This document shows, one piece after another, positions 63,361 to 64,000 of a stretch of DNA of 64,000 nt; the stretch's first letter is position 1; every line of letters begins with the position of its first letter. The position numbers were made by a program, and so were the translations under genes. Below the pieces are notes generated by a model, which worked only from the letters and a program-made list of their open reading frames with translations, was not told the DNA's origin and ran no database searches. This stretch comes from Jeotgalicoccus marinus DSM 19772 (GTDB taxonomy: Bacteria > Bacillota > Bacilli > Staphylococcales > Salinicoccaceae): positions 42,290-106,289 of the forward strand of contig NZ_AUEE01000008.1 in assembly GCF_000425825.1 (NCBI RefSeq), given 5' to 3'.

Positions 63361-63393
63361 ATACTCCTAATACATCGTGTTAGGAGTATTTTT
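63361..63393 (+). terminator. Terminator after nagB, containing the next gene's Shine-Dalgarno
   Basis: 10-bp perfect stem (63361-63370 with 63380-63389) and T5. AGGAG at 63382-63386, in the 3' arm, is the Shine-Dalgarno for ATG 63394. Confidence 0.88.
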
Positions 63394-63579
63394 ATGAATG
63401 AAAACAAACAAAAAATCATATACACATTAGCGATGCTTTTCATATTTTTAGTTATCGCAAATACTATGGTAGAAGTAAACTGGGCCTTACAAGTATTAGC
63501 AGTGCTGTTTGCAGCTTATTATATTTATATGGCGTATAGAGAGATCAAGAAAAACAAAGATAAAAACGAACCAGATTAA
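63394..63579 (+). CDS. Small two-helix membrane protein
   Basis: 61 residues: a short basic N-terminus, helices at about 8-25 and 29-48 (NWALQVLAVLFAAYYIYMAY) and a Lys/Glu/Asp tail. AGGAG 8 nt before ATG 63394 lies within the 3' arm of the nagB terminator, so mRNAs that read through keep this site paired. No family recognised. A terminator follows. Confidence 0.7.
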   Translation: MNENKQKIIYTLAMLFIFLVIANTMVEVNWALQVLAVLFAAYYIYMAYREIKKNKDKNEPD

Positions 63580-63597
63580 CCATCGAGATGGTACATA

Positions 63598-63645
63598 AAA
63601 AGGCATGCTTCCTGATGTTTTGTTTCAGGAAGCATGCCTTTTAAT
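63598..63645. terminator. Terminator after the small membrane gene
   Basis: Perfect 18-bp stem (63598-63615 with 63625-63642) with A4 and T4 flanks. Confidence 0.93.
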
Positions 63646-63730
63646 TAGTGACTTCAGTCGGTTGAGCACGTAGACGTGCGAAACAAATAAACCACACGCT
63701 ATGCGTGTGGATGAAGTAGCTTTAGCGATA

Positions 63731-63795
63731 ATATGCCCCTTTCTGTATACTAAATAATGGCTACCAACCGCTATTTAGAAAAGAAAGGGGCATAT
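63731..63795 (+). promoter_or_regulatory. Long hairpin sequestering the tnpA Shine-Dalgarno
   Basis: Perfect 14-bp arms (63731-63744 with 63782-63795) plus inner arms CTAAATA/TATTTAG (63750-63756 with 63772-63778). The AAAGGGG Shine-Dalgarno of tnpA is within the 3' arm, matching the known IS200 arrangement that blocks outside transcripts from expressing transposase. Confidence 0.8.
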
Positions 63796-63798
63796 TGA

Positions 63799-64000
63799 AT
63801 GTCTAAAGACGACCAAAGTTTATCACATACAAGATGGAATTGTAAGTATCATATAATATTTACTCCTAAGTATAGGAGAAAAGTTGTGTATGGACAACTT
63901 CGAAAAGACATAGGGAAAATACTTAGACGATTATGTGATATGAAAGATGTAGAAATTATCGAAGCACATGCGATGCCTGATCATATACACATGCTTGTGA
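63799..64000 (+). CDS. tnpA: IS200/IS605 transposase TnpA, 3' end outside window
   Basis: The first 67 codons are visible: TRWNCKYHIIFTPKYRRKV is the typical start and MPDHIHML carries the HUH metal-binding pair (His-Ile-His). The catalytic Tyr lies further on, beyond base 64000. A Y1 transposase for single-strand peel-and-paste transposition. ATG 63799. Confidence 0.95.
   Translation, partial: MSKDDQSLSHTRWNCKYHIIFTPKYRRKVVYGQLRKDIGKILRRLCDMKDVEIIEAHAMPDHIHMLV

Larger units (their letters stand above)
63650..64000 (+). mobile_element. IS200/IS605-family element, left part
   Basis: From about 63650 the sequence has the features of an IS200/IS605 left end: a small hairpin CCACACGC/GCGTGTGG (63692-63699 with 63703-63710), the subterminal structure recognised by the TnpA dimer, and then the tnpA gene. 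Exact left boundary is not visible (no terminal inverted repeats in this family); it lies between about 63645 and 63690. The right end is outside the window. Insertion just after a strong terminator, away from genes. Confidence 0.8.

Overview
The window is an AT-rich, gene-dense piece of a Bacillota chromosome. Gene content, protein sequences and pur gene order fit the Staphylococcaceae; a Jeotgalicoccus/Salinicoccus-like lineage outside Staphylococcus proper is my best guess, but the sequence does not settle the genus. Reading frames, Shine-Dalgarno sequences and hairpin-plus-T-run terminators are clear almost throughout. Layout: a 3'-truncated xpt on the minus strand (1-429) diverges from a complete phosphonate block (631-11731): regulator phnF, C-P lyase genes phnG-H-I-J-K-M-L, a PHP-domain phosphodiesterase (phnPP type) in place of phnN/phnP, and the importer phnD-C-E1-E2. 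A YefM/YoeB toxin-antitoxin pair follows, then small membrane proteins, a hydrolase, a nitroreductase, and two cell-wall-type exported proteins (11871-17107). Next are an NCS1 permease, a frameshifted dicarboxylate/amino-acid symporter, pheA with an unusual leader, an ABC exporter, ddl, a GNAT, pepT and a DHA2 drug exporter. A metN-I-Q-Q ABC cluster, a transporter/amidohydrolase pair and a YitT protein lead to the 5-oxoproline cluster (36923-43638: pxpB, pxpC, accB, accC, pxpA, an Nramp-like carrier and ycsI). The full purine operon purEKCSQLFMNHD spans 43862-54980. The last part carries an orphan peptide-binding lipoprotein, speG, a decayed FAD monooxygenase, a two-component system facing a DUF418 membrane protein, pcp, nagB and the left part of an IS200/IS605 element. 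The most exciting observation is in the C-P lyase. PhnJ is full length and otherwise well conserved, but three of the four cysteines that define its radical-SAM iron-sulfur site are replaced (C238 kept; S241, T263 and M269 in place of Cys). In the same operon the ATPase PhnK carries a four-cysteine insertion (C22, C25, C37, C40) absent from E. coli PhnK. PhnK docks on PhnJ in the E. coli complex, so the metal site may have moved from one subunit to the other. Second is the pheA leader: a sigma-A promoter, a 23-codon leader peptide ending in Tyr-Phe-Phe-Ser-Arg-Phe-Arg, a series of competing stems and a terminator. It looks like classical Phe-codon attenuation, unexpected in a group that mostly uses T-boxes. 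Other regulatory signals include matched PurR box pairs at xpt and purE (same 18-bp gap), a palindrome before phnG, twin TTGTACAA boxes before yefM, and four TTAA repeats at exact 11-bp spacing between the two-component system and the DUF418 gene.
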